A stretch of DNA of 64,000 bases from assembly GCF_000760935.2 (NCBI RefSeq), contig NZ_CP049744.1:3565501-3629500 (forward strand). The letters are read 5' to 3'. Below, one piece after another: positions 1 through 12,955 of the stretch; the first letter of the stretch is position 1, and each line of letters starts with the position of its first letter. The position numbers were made by a program, and so were the translations under genes. The stretch is from Rhodococcoides fascians A25f. GTDB lineage: Bacteria; Actinomycetota; Actinomycetes; Mycobacteriales; Mycobacteriaceae. Under the pieces are notes generated by a model, which ran no database searches, was not told the DNA's origin, and saw nothing but the letters and a program-made list of their open reading frames with translations.

Positions 1-1540
<1,540 letters not shown>

Positions 1541-1892
1541 GGGCTTTCTCGTCCTCGATCCTCGGTTCACGGGTACTGACACGAACAACTGCATCACGAA
1601 CAACACTGCGTTGCGAACAACACTGCATCACAGTACGAGCTCACGGGTCCATCACCACGGCATCTGCGCGGCGGGTGACCCGAACGCGTCCATGGTAGGC
1701 GGTGCGGCTGCGGGCGCGGCAAACCGAGTGTCGGTCGTAGGAGATCCCGGGTCGGCCATCCGGACAACACCGACACGGCATCGACACAGCACTGCAGGCC
1801 CGACGTGGGGATCATGTCCCCCGGCATCGAGCCTGCAGCGGTGAAGTGATTTCACGGACGGCGAACGAACCCTGCCGCCGCGAACGGGCGGG
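1541..1892. other. secA-hpf intergenic region
   Basis: About 350 bases without a convincing gene. The part nearest secA holds three short tandem repeats (annotated separately). The part nearest the hpf stop has a nested inverted repeat: CTGCAGGC at 1792-1799 pairs with GCCTGCAG at 1831-1838, with a smaller GGGGA/TCCCC stem inside. It could end hpf transcription or shape the secA leader. Open frames here are short and have no recognisable product. Confidence 0.6.
1582..1630. repeat. Three tandem repeats upstream of secA
   Basis: Three consecutive imperfect copies of CGAACAACACTGCATCA: 1582-1596 (15 bp, lacking two bases), 1597-1613 and 1614-1630 (17 bp each). They lie 42-90 nt upstream of the secA start codon, in its leader or promoter. 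Copies of a 17-mer at this spacing could be binding sites or slippage products; nothing in the sequence decides which. Confidence 0.7.
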
Positions 1893-2561
1893 TCAGGTGA
1901 GTCTGATCAAGCCGTAATCGAAGGCGTGCCGTCGATACACGACCGACGGTCGGTCGGTGGCACTGTCGTGGAACAGGAAGAAATCGTGGCCGACGAGCTC
2001 CATTTCGTACAGTGCATCGTCGACGCTCATGGGAGCGGCCGAGTGGATCTTGGTACGCACGATGTGCCCGGGGCCGCTCTGATCGTCCTCGAAGGAATCG
2101 AGCTTCGTATCGGGGTCGAGTGCCAGCGTGTCGTCCTCGGCGAGTTCGGCGGTGGCCTCGGCAACGGAGACAGGCCGTTTCTCTCCGTAATGCACCTTAC
2201 GACGGTCCTTGGTTCGCCTGAGTCTGCTCTCGAGTTTCGACGTCACCGCTTCGAGGGCGGCATAGAAACTGTCGGCGCACGCTTCGGCTCGAACAACCGG
2301 ACCCTTGCCCTTCGCGGTGATCTCCACGCGTTGACATGCTTTGGCCTGACGGCGATTTCGTTCGTGCTGCAGTTCGACATCGAACAAGTAGATGGAGGGA
2401 TCGAAGCGCTCGAGGCGAGCCAGTTTTTCGGAGACATATATCCGGAAATGGTCCGGTATCTCGACGTTGCGGCCCTTGACCACAACGTCCGCGTTGCTCT
2501 TGGCGGGTTCTTCCGAAGGCTTCTCGTCGAAGAAAACCGAGGCTTGTGAAGGGGTCGTCAC
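1893..2561 (-). CDS. hpf: Long-form ribosome hibernation promoting factor
   Basis: Binds the 30S decoding region and promotes formation of inactive 100S ribosome dimers in slow growth or stress. The 222-residue protein has the N-terminal HPF/RaiA domain (VVVKGRNVEIPDHFRIYVSEK at roughly residues 26-46, continuing to about 130), a linker rich in acidic residues, and the C-terminal dimerisation domain (SVDDALYEMELVGHDFFLF, about 179-197). The two-domain layout and length identify the long form typical of Gram-positive bacteria. It lies on the same strand as secA, as in mycobacteria (Rv3241c equivalent). The protein starts MTTPSQASVFFDEK; the mycolata-type N-terminal extension precedes the conserved domain. 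Confidence 0.95.
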   Translation of the reverse strand: MTTPSQASVFFDEKPSEEPAKSNADVVVKGRNVEIPDHFRIYVSEKLARLERFDPSIYLFDVELQHERNRRQAKACQRVEITAKGKGPVVRAEACADSFYAALEAVTSKLESRLRRTKDRRKVHYGEKRPVSVAEATAELAEDDTLALDPDTKLDSFEDDQSGPGHIVRTKIHSAAPMSVDDALYEMELVGHDFFLFHDSATDRPSVVYRRHAFDYGLIRLT

Positions 2562-2796
2562 GCGTACCTCCCGATATCGGCCACGCCCACTGTTGGACGT
2601 GGCAAGTGTGCATGCCGAATGGGGAACCTTCCGGCATCAGAGTCCGGGGCATCACCTCGCATCACTGTCTCTTCGGGTCGTTCCTGGGGGCTTCGCTCCT
2701 ACCCGTCAGGTCCGTGTCCGCGACGTTAGTCGGTCATCGACTCGTGTGCCACCGTTCACCGGGAATTGGTTGTCGGCGTGTCTTCCTCGGGAGCTC

Positions 2797-3480
2797 TCAG
2801 GCACTGGCCACGACGAGTGCGCCGGCGATGGGTACTCCGAAATCGCTTAACACTCTTGCTGATTCGGCCAGTGTGGCACCCGTGGTCACCACGTCGTCGA
2901 TCAACAGAACGGTGAACGCCGCCGCCTGCGACGCACCTCCGACGAATCGTGGGCGACGCACCCCGACTGCCTCGATCCGACCCGCCACGTTGTGCTGACG
3001 TTGTCCGGCCGACAACCCGACCGAATCTCTGGCTCCACCGGACATTCGCAGCAACTCGGGCACGAGAACTCGCTCCGGTGCCAATTCTTCGGCCGCGATC
3101 CGTGCGCATCGCAGGACAGGATCACCCCCGCGCGCCCGGGCCGCGCGGGCCCGAGAGGGGGCGCAGACCAGAATCAGCGAGCCGAGCTCCGGGGGATCGA
3201 TCTCACCCGCCTCACGCAGATGTCCGACGGCCCTTGCCAACGCACGTCCGAGTGGCCGAGCCACCGACCGGCGACCCCGTTCCTTCACGGCGATGACGGC
3301 GCTGCGACGGGGTCCGCTGTACGTGCCGAGAGCCCAACACGGCACACCGGGATCGACACGCGGACGAACGGGGATGGGGGGAACGAACAGTGCCTCGCGA
3401 CACGCGCGGCACCAGTTCTCCCCCGGCACTCCACAACCGGCGCACTCGAGCGGGAGAACCAGATCGAGGAGTGTTCGCAT
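2797..3480 (-). CDS. ComF family phosphoribosyltransferase-like protein
   Basis: Member of the ComF/GntX family, related to type I phosphoribosyltransferases; in competent bacteria ComF helps DNA uptake, elsewhere its role is unknown. The N-terminus carries a zinc-finger-like CAGCG...CRAC pattern after MRTLLDLVLPLE. The C-terminus has the PRPP-binding motif VLLIDDVVTTGATLAE, with the acidic pair expected for this fold. ATG at 3480 is preferred because homologues start at this point; a GTG at 3501 would add seven residues. It sits between lpqB and hpf as in Mycobacterium (Rv3242c equivalent). Family assignment is firm, substrate unknown. Confidence 0.88.
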   Translation of the reverse strand: MRTLLDLVLPLECAGCGVPGENWCRACREALFVPPIPVRPRVDPGVPCWALGTYSGPRRSAVIAVKERGRRSVARPLGRALARAVGHLREAGEIDPPELGSLILVCAPSRARAARARGGDPVLRCARIAAEELAPERVLVPELLRMSGGARDSVGLSAGQRQHNVAGRIEAVGVRRPRFVGGASQAAAFTVLLIDDVVTTGATLAESARVLSDFGVPIAGALVVASA

Positions 3481-3525
3481 GAGCGTCGAGTCTGCCCGCA
3501 CCCACCGACACGGGACTCCGCGACA

Positions 3526-5307
3526 TCAGCCGGGCAGAATCGGCACCGCTTTCACGCCGGCCAGGCCGGTGACCTCGCGCCAGTACCGGTCGCCGACCGG
3601 ATCGGCGTTGTTGAGCGCAAACACTGCACGCGCGTCGGCCACGTACTCCGTTTCCGGCGACGCATCGACCGCCAGCACCGGAGTGGTGAGGTTGCGCGAA
3701 GGAAGGGCGTCCATCCTGGATCCATCGACCGTCACCTGCACCACCGGTGTGTCCGTGGCGACTCTGGCGATCACGATGGTGTCTCCGGTGGACCAGTCCA
3801 AACTGGTGGCGTCACTGCCGAGTCCGATGGCCACCGCGCGGGGTGAGGTCAACGAGTACACACCCGAGGGATCACGCACCACCGTCGCCACGTACACGAC
3901 GCCGTCGACGATGAGCGCTGCTCGTACGCCGTCGCGGGCCAATCGCAGTTCGGTGATTCGGGTGCCCAAGGTCGTGACGGCGGTGGCGTCGACGGGGATC
4001 ACGGAGACCTGACCGGTGGAGGGATCACGAGCGGCACGGATGACATTGGTGCCGTCGATCACCGCCCAGGCCGCATTGTCGTCCGACCCCCAGGTGGGCC
4101 GCGTGATCGACTGCCCTTCGGCCACCGGGAACGCGCCACCGTCGTAGCTGCCCACCATGAGAGTGCTCGACGGGGCAGGCGCAGGCCGCCCGGTGTCCGC
4201 GACTCCTGCCACGAGGGTGCCGTCGTTGGACAGCGCCACCGAGCGAAGATTGCGGGCCTGTCCGAAGTACCCGGGGGCGGGTGTGGTCTCCGCCTCGTCG
4301 ACCTTGAGCAATCCGCCGGACGCGAGCGCGTGCAGCCCGATGGTGGCGTCGGTGCCGCCGAGTGGATCGAAGGAGTCGACGCCCGCGGTCGTCCACCCGT
4401 CGGGCTTGGTCGTATCGATCGGTTGACCGTCGGCCAGCAGCACGTACGGGCCGGCCACCTCGGCCGACGCCAGGGTCCAGATCACTTGAGCGGCAAGGAG
4501 TTCGCGATCGCGGTCACCCTTGTTCTGTAGGCCGCCGAAGTCGATCTTGATGCCGCCGAGGCCCACCCCCACCTGAGAGGTCTGACCGTCGGCCTTGGTG
4601 ATCGGGCCGCGGATGCTCACGTCGTCGGACAGTTCGTTGCTCACTGCCGCCGACAGCGCCGACTTGGGACCGTCGATGAGCAGCTGCACGAGTTGATTGG
4701 CCAGCTGGTCCTGCGATCCGCTCGTCCAGCGGACATCGGGCACGAGCACGCCGCCGAGAGGATCCACGAAGTAGAGCGATCGCTGCTGATAGGTGTTCAG
4801 AAATGCGGATCGATCGATGACGACACCGGGCGGAAGCTTGGAGATACGCCATTGACCGTCCACCCGCGTCATCTCGATCGCAACGTCGAAGGTGTCCGAA
4901 CCTGCCTGATACTCCCCGCCCGAGGCCAGCATCCCGGCCGTCGTCGAACGAATCGTGAACTGCGCGGTATCGGCGGTACGGGGTCCGGACAGGGTGTCGA
5001 TCCGGTCCGCGACGACGGTTCGCGCCCCGTCGTCCCAGGTTCCCGACGCCTCCTCGGTGAGAAATTGCCGAGCGGCCTGATGCCTGTTGGCGGAGACGGC
5101 GCTGGCCTCGAAGAAATCGTCCAGCAAGCGATCCGGTTCGCGTCCGGGCTCGGGGGCCGGGGCACTCGTCGGCACGGCACCGTCCGTCAGGGTTCCGATT
5201 GCCTGAGGGCTGGAGGACTCGGGCAGGCTGGCACACCCACCGACGAGCGCGATCGCCAGTGCGCAGATCGCCAGTACCCGACTACCGCGACGAGCCGATC
5301 GAATCAC
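3526..5307 (-). CDS. lpqB: MtrAB-associated lipoprotein LpqB
   Basis: Secreted lipoprotein that modulates the MtrB sensor kinase and thereby cell-wall and division control in mycobacteria. The start is fixed by a GTGA overlap with the mtrB stop: GTG at 5305-5307 gives 593 residues. The N-terminus is a lipoprotein signal peptide ([11 protein letters not shown], hydrophobic stretch, lipobox LVGGC with the lipidated Cys at about residue 25). A GerMN-like domain covers roughly residues 190-320, and a beta-propeller-like C-terminal domain follows to the end. A longer upstream reading inside mtrB is open but would bury the signal peptide, so it is rejected. Confidence 0.94.
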   Translation of the reverse strand: MIRSARRGSRVLAICALAIALVGGCASLPESSSPQAIGTLTDGAVPTSAPAPEPGREPDRLLDDFFEASAVSANRHQAARQFLTEEASGTWDDGARTVVADRIDTLSGPRTADTAQFTIRSTTAGMLASGGEYQAGSDTFDVAIEMTRVDGQWRISKLPPGVVIDRSAFLNTYQQRSLYFVDPLGGVLVPDVRWTSGSQDQLANQLVQLLIDGPKSALSAAVSNELSDDVSIRGPITKADGQTSQVGVGLGGIKIDFGGLQNKGDRDRELLAAQVIWTLASAEVAGPYVLLADGQPIDTTKPDGWTTAGVDSFDPLGGTDATIGLHALASGGLLKVDEAETTPAPGYFGQARNLRSVALSNDGTLVAGVADTGRPAPAPSSTLMVGSYDGGAFPVAEGQSITRPTWGSDDNAAWAVIDGTNVIRAARDPSTGQVSVIPVDATAVTTLGTRITELRLARDGVRAALIVDGVVYVATVVRDPSGVYSLTSPRAVAIGLGSDATSLDWSTGDTIVIARVATDTPVVQVTVDGSRMDALPSRNLTTPVLAVDASPETEYVADARAVFALNNADPVGDRYWREVTGLAGVKAVPILPG

Positions 5308-7004
5308 GTCACCGACTCCGAGGCCGACGACTTCTGCGCGGACGACTTCGGGGCGGTGATCGCCGGAATCGGCTGCCCCTGCGCGTACTTCTTGGTGCTC
5401 GGCTTGAGGGGCAGTGGAGATCCGATGACCTTGTGCCCGCGCACGAGTGGCAACGTGAGTCGAAAGCATGCGCCTTCCCCCACTGCACCCCACGCTTCGA
5501 GCTTACCGTCGTGCAGTCGGGCGTCCTCGACGCTGATCGCCAGCCCGAGCCCGGTGCCGCCGGAGCGGCGGACGCGAGAGGGATCCGAGCGCCAGAACCG
5601 ATTGAACACCAGCTTCTCCTCGCCGGGTCGCAGACCGATTCCCTGGTCGCGCACCACGAATGCTGCCGCATCGGCATCCGAGCGCAGGCGCAGCAGCACC
5701 GGCTTGCCTTCGCCGTGATCGAGTGCGTTGGCCAGTAGGTTCCGCAGAATCCGCTCCACCCGCCTGGGGTCCACCTCGGCGACGACCGCGGTCTCGGGCA
5801 TGTCGACGATCACTTCGGTGCCGGTCTCGCGCGCCAGGTGTCGAACGGTGGACACCGCTGCGCGCGCACACATCCGAAGATCGAGCTGTTCGGCAGCCAG
5901 TTCGGCCACACCCGCATCGTGTCGACTGATCTCGAGCAGGTCGCCGAGCAAAGTCTCGAAGCGATCCAGCTCGTTGACCAGCAGCTCCGACGATCTCTTG
6001 AGTGCGGGTTCGAGATCGTCACTGGCGTCGTGAATGAGGTCGGCAGCCATCCGCACCGTGGTGAGCGGGGTCCGCAGCTCGTGGCTCACGTCGGAGGTGA
6101 ACCGACGCTGCAGGTTGCCGAATTCTTCGAGCTGGGTGATCTGCTTGGACAGACTCTCGGCCATCTCGTTGAACGACATCGCCAGCCTGGCCATGTCGTC
6201 CTCACCGCGAACCGGCATGCGCTCCTTGAGCCTGCCGTCGGCGAAACGTACTGCGATGCGCGACGCGGATCGAATGGGCAGCACCACCTGCCGTGCGACG
6301 AGCATCGCGATCGCGGCGAGGAGTACCAGCAGCACCACTGCCCCGATGAACAACGTGCCGCGTACCAACGACAGTGTCCGGTCCTCGCTGGCGAGCGGGA
6401 AGATGAGATACAGCTGCAGCGCCGAGATATCGGATCCGGTGGGCGATCCCATGATGAGTGCCGATCCGGAATACCCGCCGTCACTGTCGGTCACGGTCGC
6501 GTACTGCGAACTGATCAGGCCCTTCTTGACGAAGTCGCGCAAGCTGTTCGGGATCTGATCGACCGGCCCGACCGACGCCTCGGCCCGGGTGGCGTCACCC
6601 TCCACGATCAACACCGGGTCGAACGATCCCGCCGACCCTGTGGTCGACGCGGCGTCCAGGTCCTGGTTGGTCAGCGCTGCTCGCGCTCGTTCCAGGCGCG
6701 TCGCGAGTCCGCTCGAATCGTCGGCACCAGCGAGATTGCCCTCGACGGTGGTTCGCGATCTGTCGAGCTCCTCGGTAGCCGCCGACAACTTGGCTTCGAG
6801 TAGACGATCGGTGATCTGAGAGGTCAACACCACACCGAGGATGAGGATGACCACCAGTGACAGCGTCAACGTCGACACGACGACGCGGAGCTGCAAAGAC
6901 CGTCGCCAGGCATGCCCGAGCGACGTACTCAGCGAGCGAAACCACCGCAGCAAAGGGGAAAATTTGCCGTTGATTCGTCGCCGAGAGTGGGAAAAACCGA
7001 TCAC
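5304..7004 (-). CDS. mtrB: Sensor histidine kinase MtrB
   Basis: Membrane sensor kinase of the MtrAB system, which coordinates cell-wall hydrolases, DNA replication and osmotic response. The 566-residue protein has a first membrane helix at about 38-62, an extracytoplasmic sensor region, a second helix at about 215-237, a HAMP domain, the HisKA box [14 protein letters not shown] with phosphorylated His308, and an ATPase domain with N-box and the G-rich motif [10 protein letters not shown]. Start overlaps the mtrA stop by 4 bases (ATGA) and its stop overlaps lpqB by 4, so mtrA-mtrB-lpqB is a tightly coupled operon. The C-terminal tail (about residues 530-566) is Ser/Lys-rich. Confidence 0.97.
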   Translation of the reverse strand: MIGFSHSRRRINGKFSPLLRWFRSLSTSLGHAWRRSLQLRVVVSTLTLSLVVILILGVVLTSQITDRLLEAKLSAATEELDRSRTTVEGNLAGADDSSGLATRLERARAALTNQDLDAASTTGSAGSFDPVLIVEGDATRAEASVGPVDQIPNSLRDFVKKGLISSQYATVTDSDGGYSGSALIMGSPTGSDISALQLYLIFPLASEDRTLSLVRGTLFIGAVVLLVLLAAIAMLVARQVVLPIRSASRIAVRFADGRLKERMPVRGEDDMARLAMSFNEMAESLSKQITQLEEFGNLQRRFTSDVSHELRTPLTTVRMAADLIHDASDDLEPALKRSSELLVNELDRFETLLGDLLEISRHDAGVAELAAEQLDLRMCARAAVSTVRHLARETGTEVIVDMPETAVVAEVDPRRVERILRNLLANALDHGEGKPVLLRLRSDADAAAFVVRDQGIGLRPGEEKLVFNRFWRSDPSRVRRSGGTGLGLAISVEDARLHDGKLEAWGAVGEGACFRLTLPLVRGHKVIGSPLPLKPSTKKYAQGQPIPAITAPKSSAQKSSASESVT

Positions 7005-7678
7005 GGCGGTCCGGCCTTGTACCCGACCCCCCTCACGGTCAACACCACCTCAGGGTTTTCCGGATCTTTCTCGACCTTGGCGCGCAGACGCTGAACGTGG
7101 ACGTTGACCAGTCGGGTGTCGGCGGCATGACGGTAGCCCCACACCTGTTCGAGCAACACCTCGCGGGTGAACACCTGACGGGGCTTGCGGGCCAACGCCA
7201 CCAACAGATCGAACTCGAGTGGTGTCAGCGACACCAGTTCGTCGCCGCGGCTGACCTTGTGTGCAGGCACGTCGATCACGATGTCTGCGATCGACAACAA
7301 TTCGGCGGGTTCGTCCTCGGTCCTCCGCAGGCGCGCTCGCACACGTGCGACCAGTTCCTTGGGCTTGAAGGGCTTCATGATGTAGTCGTCCGCACCGGAT
7401 TCGAGGCCCAGCACGACATCGACGGTGTCCGTCTTGGCCGTCAGCATCACGATCGGAACGCCGGAATCGGCCCGCAGTACGCGGCAGACGTCGATGCCGT
7501 TCATCCCGGGAAGCATCAGGTCCAGCAGCACCAGATCCGGCCGGTTCTCGCGCACGGCCGCCAACGCTTGGGTGCCGTCTCCGACCACGAAGGGCTCGAA
7601 TCCCTCACCGCGCAGCACGATGGTGAGCATCTCCGCCAGAGCCGAATCGTCGTCCACAACCAGAATCCGAGGCTTCAT
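7001..7678 (-). CDS. mtrA: Response regulator MtrA
   Basis: OmpR/PhoB-family transcription factor phosphorylated by MtrB; it controls resuscitation-promoting factors, ripA and dnaA in mycobacteria. The 225-residue protein has a receiver domain ([20 protein letters not shown]; phospho-acceptor Asp53 in [11 protein letters not shown]; Lys103-like residue in KPFKPKEL) and a C-terminal winged helix ending [10 protein letters not shown]. The residues flanking Asp53 match the Mycobacterium protein closely. The ATG lies only one base after an AGGAG sequence that straddles the tmk stop (TAG), an unusually short spacing. No upstream in-frame start is available because of an in-frame TGA. Confidence 0.97.
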   Translation of the reverse strand: MKPRILVVDDDSALAEMLTIVLRGEGFEPFVVGDGTQALAAVRENRPDLVLLDLMLPGMNGIDVCRVLRADSGVPIVMLTAKTDTVDVVLGLESGADDYIMKPFKPKELVARVRARLRRTEDEPAELLSIADIVIDVPAHKVSRGDELVSLTPLEFDLLVALARKPRQVFTREVLLEQVWGYRHAADTRLVNVHVQRLRAKVEKDPENPEVVLTVRGVGYKAGPP

Positions 7679-7682
7679 GCTC

Positions 7683-8348
7683 CTATGGTGTCACTCTCGG
7701 CTCGCCTGATGGCTGATTGGACAACTCGGCGGCGAGTCGATCGGGATCTACGTCGGCAGTGACGACCTGCCACGGCGATACCCAGTTCGCCGCCGCGAGA
7801 GCGGCGTACACGGCCGAGGTTCGGCTCTGCAGCGAGCCGTCCCGTTCGTACGCATCCCGGGTTCGGGCGACGTCCGCACTCTCACGCGCCGCAGCCCGCT
7901 CGGCGGCGAGTGCCACCGGCACGTCGAGCAAGATCTGAATGTCCGGAATCGGAACTCCGAAGCGCTCGAATTCGAGCGCCCTGATCCATTCCACGGCCCC
8001 GCCGTCTGCGGTCTGTTCCAACCGAGCAGCGGTGTACGCGGCATTGGACGCCACGTACCGGTCGAGAAGAACTACATCGTTGTGCGAGAGCAGCTTTCGG
8101 ACCTCGTCGACCGCATCCCGGCGATCGAGCGCGAACAGCAGAGCCATCGCGTGCACGCTGCCGGCGGTGTCGCCGTGTTCGCCGTGCAGTGCCTCCGCCG
8201 CGAGATCGGCGTGCACCGATCGGTCGTACCTCGGAAATCCGATGCGCGCAACGTCGAGTCCGTCGCGTTCCCATGCCGAAACGAGCCGACGGGCGAGCGT
8301 GTTCTTGCCCGCACCGTCGACTCCTTCGATGACGAAAAGCTGTCCCAC
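7683..8348 (-). CDS. tmk: Thymidylate kinase
   Basis: Phosphorylates dTMP to dTDP for DNA synthesis. The 221-residue protein has the P-loop GVDGAGKNTLARRL at about residues 9-22, the DR(Y) motif LLDRYVASNAAY, and the LID region containing arginines near residues 145-170. It resembles the mycobacterial enzyme, including the FPRYDRSVHADLAAEALHGE segment. The gene ends five bases before mtrA and begins six bases after ahcY, so it belongs to the same transcription unit (Rv3247c position). Confidence 0.96.
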   Translation of the reverse strand: MGQLFVIEGVDGAGKNTLARRLVSAWERDGLDVARIGFPRYDRSVHADLAAEALHGEHGDTAGSVHAMALLFALDRRDAVDEVRKLLSHNDVVLLDRYVASNAAYTAARLEQTADGGAVEWIRALEFERFGVPIPDIQILLDVPVALAAERAAARESADVARTRDAYERDGSLQSRTSAVYAALAAANWVSPWQVVTADVDPDRLAAELSNQPSGEPRVTP

Positions 8349-8354
8349 CGTGGG

Positions 8355-9839
<1,485 letters not shown>

Positions 9840-9940
9840 CTTGCCTCTCCTGTTGACTGAGTGTCTGTCCACCAGGCTATCGGGTCCGTGCAGCGGAAGT
9901 ACCGACTGCCCGGGGCACGAGTCCACACCGAGTGTCTGCA

Positions 9941-11161
9941 CTATCCGTTTCGTCCGGCTCGCGCCAGAATCCGGGCGCGCTTGCGGGGAAGGATGTTGGC
10001 ACGGGTGACATCGCCTTGGTAGTGCGCGAGTACCCGTGGGTCCATCACTCGACGCCACAGCGGCGGGATTGCGGCGAGTATCACCATCGACGCGTATCCG
10101 GCCGGCAGCTGCGGAGCTTCGTCGCAGGAGAGCAGGGTCTGATAGCGCTTGCCGGGATTGGCGTGGTGGTCACTGTGTCGTTGCAAGTGGTACAGAAATA
10201 TGTTGGTGCAGATTCTGTCGCTGTTCCAGCTGTGGCGGGGTGAACACCGAACGTATTTGCCGCGGTCGTTCGTTTCGCGGAGCAAGGCGTAGTGCTCCAC
10301 ATAGTTCACCATCTCGAGCAACACGAATCCGACGACGGCCTGCAGCAGAAGATACGGCGCGATGGCGGGGCCGAACACGACCAGCAACGTGCCGAACAGC
10401 ACTGCGCTCAGCAACCAGGTGTGCAGCAGCGCATTGGTCGGGCTCGCAACCGAGCGACCCTTGCGCCGTAGTCGCTGCGCCTCGAGCCTCCACGCAGAGA
10501 CGAGTCCGAACACCGTGCTGCGCGGCACGAAGGTCCACACGCTCTCACCGAGCCGCGCGCTCGCGGGGTCGTCCGGGGTCGCTACCCGAACGTGATGACC
10601 GCGGTTGTGTTCGACGAAGAAGTGCCCGTAGAGCGTCTGGGACAGCGCGATCTTGGCCAGCCACCGCTCGTGTTGCTCGATGCGATGACCCAGCTCGTGA
10701 GCGGCGTTGATACCGGTGCCCGCCACCAGACCCACCGTCACGGCGAGCCCGATCTTGTCCACCACGGTCAGGTTTCCGTACGCCCACATCCAGCATGCGA
10801 CGATCAGCCCGATGAACTGAATGGGTAGGAAAAGGTACGTACACCAGCGGTAGTAGCGATCGTTCTGCAGTTTCTCGCTCGCCGACTCGTCCGGGTTGTG
10901 CCCGTCTTCGCCGGCGATCAAGTCGATCACCGGAATGATCACGAAGAACACCAGAACACCGCTCCACCAGAAGATCTGCATGCCCGTCCAGTAGACCAAC
11001 TGTGACGGCAGCAGCGCCGATGCCGGGGCCAGGAGCCCCAGCATCCACAAATAGCGTTTGTTGTCCTGCCAGCGAACCGAACGTCCGCCGGCCTTCGAAT
11101 CCCGCCCCCCGAAAGCGACACCCGAATCCTTCGTGGAAGTGATTCGGCCGTTCGCATTCAC
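9941..11161 (-). CDS. alkB: Alkane 1-monooxygenase AlkB
   Basis: Integral-membrane di-iron monooxygenase that oxidises the terminal carbon of n-alkanes, receiving electrons from rubredoxin. The 406-residue protein has about six membrane helices and the histidine clusters HELGHR (155-160), [10 protein letters not shown] (184-193) and [11 protein letters not shown] (326-336). The fourth signature reads [10 protein letters not shown], with Ala where many alkane hydroxylases have Gly. GTG at 11161 is preceded by GAGAGGGTG. No rubredoxin, rubredoxin reductase or TetR gene is adjacent, unlike the M. tuberculosis locus, so electron partners must come from elsewhere. Alkane oxidation is inferred from family, and other fatty substrates are possible. 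Confidence 0.92.
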   Translation of the reverse strand: MNANGRITSTKDSGVAFGGRDSKAGGRSVRWQDNKRYLWMLGLLAPASALLPSQLVYWTGMQIFWWSGVLVFFVIIPVIDLIAGEDGHNPDESASEKLQNDRYYRWCTYLFLPIQFIGLIVACWMWAYGNLTVVDKIGLAVTVGLVAGTGINAAHELGHRIEQHERWLAKIALSQTLYGHFFVEHNRGHHVRVATPDDPASARLGESVWTFVPRSTVFGLVSAWRLEAQRLRRKGRSVASPTNALLHTWLLSAVLFGTLLVVFGPAIAPYLLLQAVVGFVLLEMVNYVEHYALLRETNDRGKYVRCSPRHSWNSDRICTNIFLYHLQRHSDHHANPGKRYQTLLSCDEAPQLPAGYASMVILAAIPPLWRRVMDPRVLAHYQGDVTRANILPRKRARILARAGRNG

Positions 11162-11295
11162 TGTGTCAACACCCTCTCATCGAACTGTAGGAGTCCTCCA
11201 AGTCTGTTTTCGAGGGTATAACATTCTTCGGGTCCGATGTGACGACGACCGAATTCGGCCGGGCATCGTAGGACGAGCTACAAAAACGGCACCGG

Positions 11296-12804
11296 CTACT
11301 TCTCGGTCTTCACCTTCTCTGCTTCCCGCAGTCCCATCACCGAATGACGCCTGCTGTACAGCACGTAGATCACGACACCGGCGGCCATCCACACCAGGAA
11401 GCGCAGCCATGTCTCCACCGACAGGTTCAGCATCAACCACAGGCACGCGAGCACGGCGAGGATCGGCACCAACGGAACCCACGGCACCCGGAACCCGCGC
11501 TCGAGGTCCGGTCGAGTCTTGCGCAGAACCAGCACACCCGCCGACACGAGCACGAATGCGAACAGCGTTCCGATGTTCACCATCTCCTCGAGCGTGCCCA
11601 GCGGAACGAAGGCCGCGAGAAGTCCGACGATGACGCCGACCAGAATCGTCGTCCGAACCGGCGTGCCCTTCTTTCCGGTACGTGCCAATCCGCGCGGCAC
11701 CAATCCATCGCGCGACATCGCGAAGAGCACTCGGGTCTGGCCCAGCATCAACACCATCACCACGGTCGTGAGACCGGCAAGTGCGCCGAACGAAATGATG
11801 TTCTTGGCCCAGGTCAGACCGTTGAGCTCGAACGCCGTTGCCAGCGTGGAACTGTCGCCCGCCAGATCGGTGTACTTCACCATTCCGGTCAGCACCAGGG
11901 TGACGGCCACGTAGAGCACGGTCACGATCGCGAGGGAACCGAGGATGCCGCGCGGCAGTGCCTTCTGCGGCTCCTTGGTCTCTTCCGCCGTCGTCGCGAC
12001 CACGTCGAAGCCGATGAACGCGAAGAACACCAGCGACGCTGCGGCCAGCAGTCCGTACCAGCCGAAGGTGCTACCGCCGGCACCGGTGACGAACGAGAAC
12101 AAGGACTGATGGAGACCCTCGCCTGTGGAGCCGGGCTGCGACGGAGGAATATACGGGTCGTAATTGGAGACCTTGATGTAGAAGGCACCGAGCACGACCA
12201 CGAAGAGAACGACGATCACCTTGATCGCGGTGATCACGAGCGAGACCCGCGAGGACAACTTGGTGCCCGATGCGATGAGCACTGTCAGCACCACCACGAT
12301 GAGCAGTGCGCCCCAGTCGAAGTTCAGCGAACCGATCTGGAGTACCGGCGCGGCCGTACCGAGCAGATCGCCCAAGTACAGCGACCACGCCTTGGCCACA
12401 ACGGCGGCCGCGAGGCCGAACTCGAGGATCAGATCCCAGCCGATGATCCAGGCGATGAACTCACCGAACGCGGCGTAGGAGAACGTGTACGCGCTGCCGG
12501 CAACGGGAACCGTCGAGGCGAACTCCGCGTAACACAGTGCCGCCAGGCCGCAAGCGATCGCAGCGAGCACGAACGCCACCGAGACCGCCGGTCCCGCCAC
12601 GTTTCCGGCGGTCCGCGCGGTCAGAGTGAAGATGCCCGCACCGACGGCAACGGCGACACCGAACACGGTGAGATCCCAGGAACCGAGTTCCTTTCGGAGT
12701 TTCGTATCCGGTTCGTCGGTGTCCTCGATCGACTGTTCGATCGATTTGGTCCGGAACCACCCCGTCGTGCGCGGGGTCTTGGCCGGCCGGTCTGCTCTGC
12801 TCAT
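11296..12804 (-). CDS. APC-family amino acid permease (cationic amino acid transporter type)
   Basis: Predicted inner-membrane amino-acid importer of the APC superfamily. The 502-residue protein starts MSRADRPAKTPRTTGWFRTK after a GGAGG box, carries a cytoplasmic N-terminus of about 40 residues, then 12 or more hydrophobic segments. The first helix contains GVAVAVGAGIFTLTAR, matching the unwound substrate-binding helix of this family; EFGLAAAVVAKAWSLYLG and FIGFDVVATTAEETK are further CAT-type signatures. Substrate is probably Arg/Lys or related but is not decided by sequence. It occupies the Rv3253c position between alkB and manA. Confidence 0.88.
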   Translation of the reverse strand: MSRADRPAKTPRTTGWFRTKSIEQSIEDTDEPDTKLRKELGSWDLTVFGVAVAVGAGIFTLTARTAGNVAGPAVSVAFVLAAIACGLAALCYAEFASTVPVAGSAYTFSYAAFGEFIAWIIGWDLILEFGLAAAVVAKAWSLYLGDLLGTAAPVLQIGSLNFDWGALLIVVVLTVLIASGTKLSSRVSLVITAIKVIVVLFVVVLGAFYIKVSNYDPYIPPSQPGSTGEGLHQSLFSFVTGAGGSTFGWYGLLAAASLVFFAFIGFDVVATTAEETKEPQKALPRGILGSLAIVTVLYVAVTLVLTGMVKYTDLAGDSSTLATAFELNGLTWAKNIISFGALAGLTTVVMVLMLGQTRVLFAMSRDGLVPRGLARTGKKGTPVRTTILVGVIVGLLAAFVPLGTLEEMVNIGTLFAFVLVSAGVLVLRKTRPDLERGFRVPWVPLVPILAVLACLWLMLNLSVETWLRFLVWMAAGVVIYVLYSRRHSVMGLREAEKVKTEK

Positions 12805-12955
12805 CTGGCCTCCGTAGCGCGTATTCGCCTCTGTCCACGGATCACACCCGTCGCAGAGTTCACTGTGACATCAGACTATTGCCTTCGGGCGCGCCGCTCG
12901 CGCACTTCCGCAGTTCGAAAAGACCTCCGCACAGGTGCGACAGGCCGCGAGGGAT

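Noticed and set aside
9840..9940. Possible SAH or SAM riboswitch before ahcY
   Set aside because: No convincing conserved core or pairing was seen in the short gap; an Infernal search would be needed to claim it.
9840..11295. Rubredoxin gene next to alkB
   Set aside because: No CxxCG pair typical of rubredoxin in any frame around alkB.
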